Shown here: in pieces, positions 63,244 through 64,000 of the stretch | Layout of the letters: each line of letters begins with the position of its first letter | Numbering within the stretch: the stretch's first letter is position 1 | DNA from: RPRB01 sp035543115 | GTDB lineage: Bacteria > Myxococcota > Myxococcia > Myxococcales > Myxococcaceae | Assembly: GCA_035543115.1 (NCBI GenBank) | Contig: DATKKF010000058.1 | Span: 21,609 to 85,608 of the forward strand | DNA length: 64,000 nucleotides | Direction: 5' to 3' | Position numbers and translations under genes: made by a program | Notes under the pieces: generated by a model | The model's input: the letters and a program-made list of their open reading frames with translations, nothing else | Databases searched by the model: none | What the model was told of the DNA's origin: nothing

Positions 63244-63651
63244 CTACGCCGCCGGAGGTGACTGCTTGGGTGCGACGCCGAGGCGTCCGGAGAAGTCCGG
63301 AGGCCAGAAGACCGGCGTCGCGATGCTGGAGGGGGGTGGGTGAAGCGCCAGGACCCGGACGACCGGTGCCTCGGGGACGATGGTATCCCGCCGTCCGTAC
63401 AGCACGGGGCAGTGGGCGTGCTCGGTCGGCTGCGCTCGATCCGCGACAAGCCCTTCGCCGGGCGCCGACGCTAAGATGGGCCCCGGGTCGGCGACCGGGG
63501 TCCCGAGCTCGATCATCTCGCCGTGCTCGGCACAGATGCCGTGCTTGCCAAGAACCAGGTGGCCGAGTTGCGCCAGGTGCAGAACAAGGAGCGCGAGGGC
63601 CGTCAGCAGGACGGCCTTGGGAGCCCGTTGCGCTGCACTCGCCGTGCGCAT
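63244..63651 (-). CDS. Small exported His/Cys-containing protein
   Basis: 135 aa with an N-terminal helix (KAVLLTALALLVLHLAQLGHLVL, about 12-34) acting as signal/anchor, then HGICAEHGEM and EHAHCPVLYG, i.e. two Cys and several His in pairs that could bind a transition metal. Pro-rich C-terminus. Resembles small DUF2946-like proteins near metal transport genes, unproven. It is the first gene of the TonB cluster; 217 nt separate it from lipoprotein A and hold no further gene or recognised riboswitch. Confidence 0.55.
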   Translation of the reverse strand: MRTASAAQRAPKAVLLTALALLVLHLAQLGHLVLGKHGICAEHGEMIELGTPVADPGPILASAPGEGLVADRAQPTEHAHCPVLYGRRDTIVPEAPVVRVLALHPPPSSIATPVFWPPDFSGRLGVAPKQSPPAA

Positions 63652-63801
63652 CGCCGCGCGTGTCTACTCCGCAAGTCGCACGGACCGCAACCTGCTACCG
63701 TGGCGGCCCCTGAATCTCTGTGCGCTGCCCACCGTGGTCATGGCCGAGAGCATCACTGATTGCGCTCGGCGCGAGCGCTCTCAACCACGGGCTAGTGGTC
63801 C

Positions 63802-63921
63802 TGACGTGCCCCCGTTTTCTGGACCACCGTCAGGTTGAGGATCCCGCGAGCGTTTTCAGCGTGACGTGCCCCCGTTTTCTGGACCACCGTCAGGTTGAGG
63901 ATCCCGCGACCGTTTTCCCCG
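63802..63921. repeat. 60-bp tandem duplication of an IS3-family terminus
   Basis: Two copies (63802-63861 and 63862-63921) of a unit starting TGACGTGCCCCCGTTTTC differ only near their ends (GAGCG vs GACCG; TCAGCG vs CCCCG). The first copy duplicates the element's outer end and the last transposase codons. Likely replication slippage or an imperfect insertion/excision. Confidence 0.8.
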
Positions 63922-64000
63922 TTTCGGCCCTCACCGTTCGAGCGAACTCGAGCGGGGTGAGGTTCCCGATCGAGGAGTGCGGCCTGTTCTGGTTGTAGTC
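63890..64000 (-). mobile_element. IS3-family transposase C-terminus (partial, runs off the right edge)
   Basis: Minus-strand frame of 36 residues: DYNQNRPHSSIGNLTPLEFA and RTVRAETGKTVAGSST, then TGA (63890-63892). NRPHSS-x-G-x-L-TP-x-EFA is the conserved end of IS3-type integrase-core transposases. The element's terminal TGACGTGCCCCCG lies just outside, duplicated. The rest of the insertion sequence continues beyond the window. Confidence 0.9.

Noticed and set aside
63762..63778. GCGCTCG/CGAGCGC stem-loop
   Set aside because: Perfect but short, in a GC-rich gap, with no T-tract and no adjacent gene end to support it.

Overview
The window is high-GC, densely packed DNA that looks like a myxobacterium-type Myxococcota chromosome, closest in gene content to Anaeromyxobacter-like organisms. 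The supporting signs are a receiver-DUF4388 protein, a MYXO-CTERM-like C-terminal tail on a secreted protease, a two-piece (OPX lipoprotein plus barrel) polysaccharide exporter, and widespread translational coupling through ATGA/GTGA overlaps. The lineage is an inference from gene content only.

Layout. (1) 1-15290: a capsule/exopolysaccharide locus. It holds a nucleotide-sugar epimerase, a frameshifted flippase, a sugar-1-phosphate nucleotidylyltransferase, a PIG-L deacetylase, a class III aminotransferase, a DUF4038 lipoprotein, a pyruvyl transferase, a glycosyltransferase, a degenerate BY-kinase-like protein, a Wzz/PCP protein, a receiver protein, an outer-membrane barrel, a short OPX lipoprotein, a WecG-type glycosyltransferase and a WbaP-type initiating transferase. 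(2) 15361-20603: tRNA-Leu(CAG) and the iscS-iscU-iscA-hscB-hscA-fdx Fe-S operon with a visible promoter/operator and no adjacent iscR. (3) 20679-33088: housekeeping genes (dsbD-like, receiver-DUF4388, yebC, ruvCAB, an unknown 475-aa protein, lpxC, a SurA-like/DsbA lipoprotein, pyrF, pepA). (4) 33097-46137: a RamB/ScfR-type regulator, two divergent multi-pass membrane proteins, a DUF1015 (SerK-like) gene near serC, a chalcone-isomerase-like protein, two tandem M13 peptidases and a small membrane protein. (5) 46228-52096: a radical SAM protein and a tyrosine/homogentisate catabolic operon (DUF72-fah-maiA-hpd-hmgA). (6) 52216-55542: tRNA-Gly(CCC) with a decayed zinc-ribbon tyrosine integrase, a 54-aa membrane protein and a protease with a degraded 5' end, i.e. 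an integration scar. (7) 55557-63651: a one-strand TonB-ExbB-ExbD-receptor cluster with two related lipoproteins, a DmeF-like CDF transporter and a His/Cys-containing small protein. (8) 63802-64000: the end of an IS3-family element with a 60-bp tandem duplication.

How parts work together. The first cluster would build an undecaprenyl-linked repeat unit (WbaP, WecG, glycosyl-, pyruvyl- and amino-transferases), flip it and export it through PCP, OPX and barrel. The isc operon matures Fe-S proteins. The tyrosine operon converts 4-hydroxyphenylpyruvate to fumarate and acetoacetate. The most promising little-described system is the TonB cluster: an outer-membrane importer, its energiser, two surface/periplasmic lipoproteins sharing a GWSV-x-x-DE motif, and a metal exporter. 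This suggests a transition-metal acquisition/homeostasis module with unknown substrate.

Caveat: the flippase and integrase are both broken at five-base G/C runs, so either sequencing error or recent mutation is possible there.
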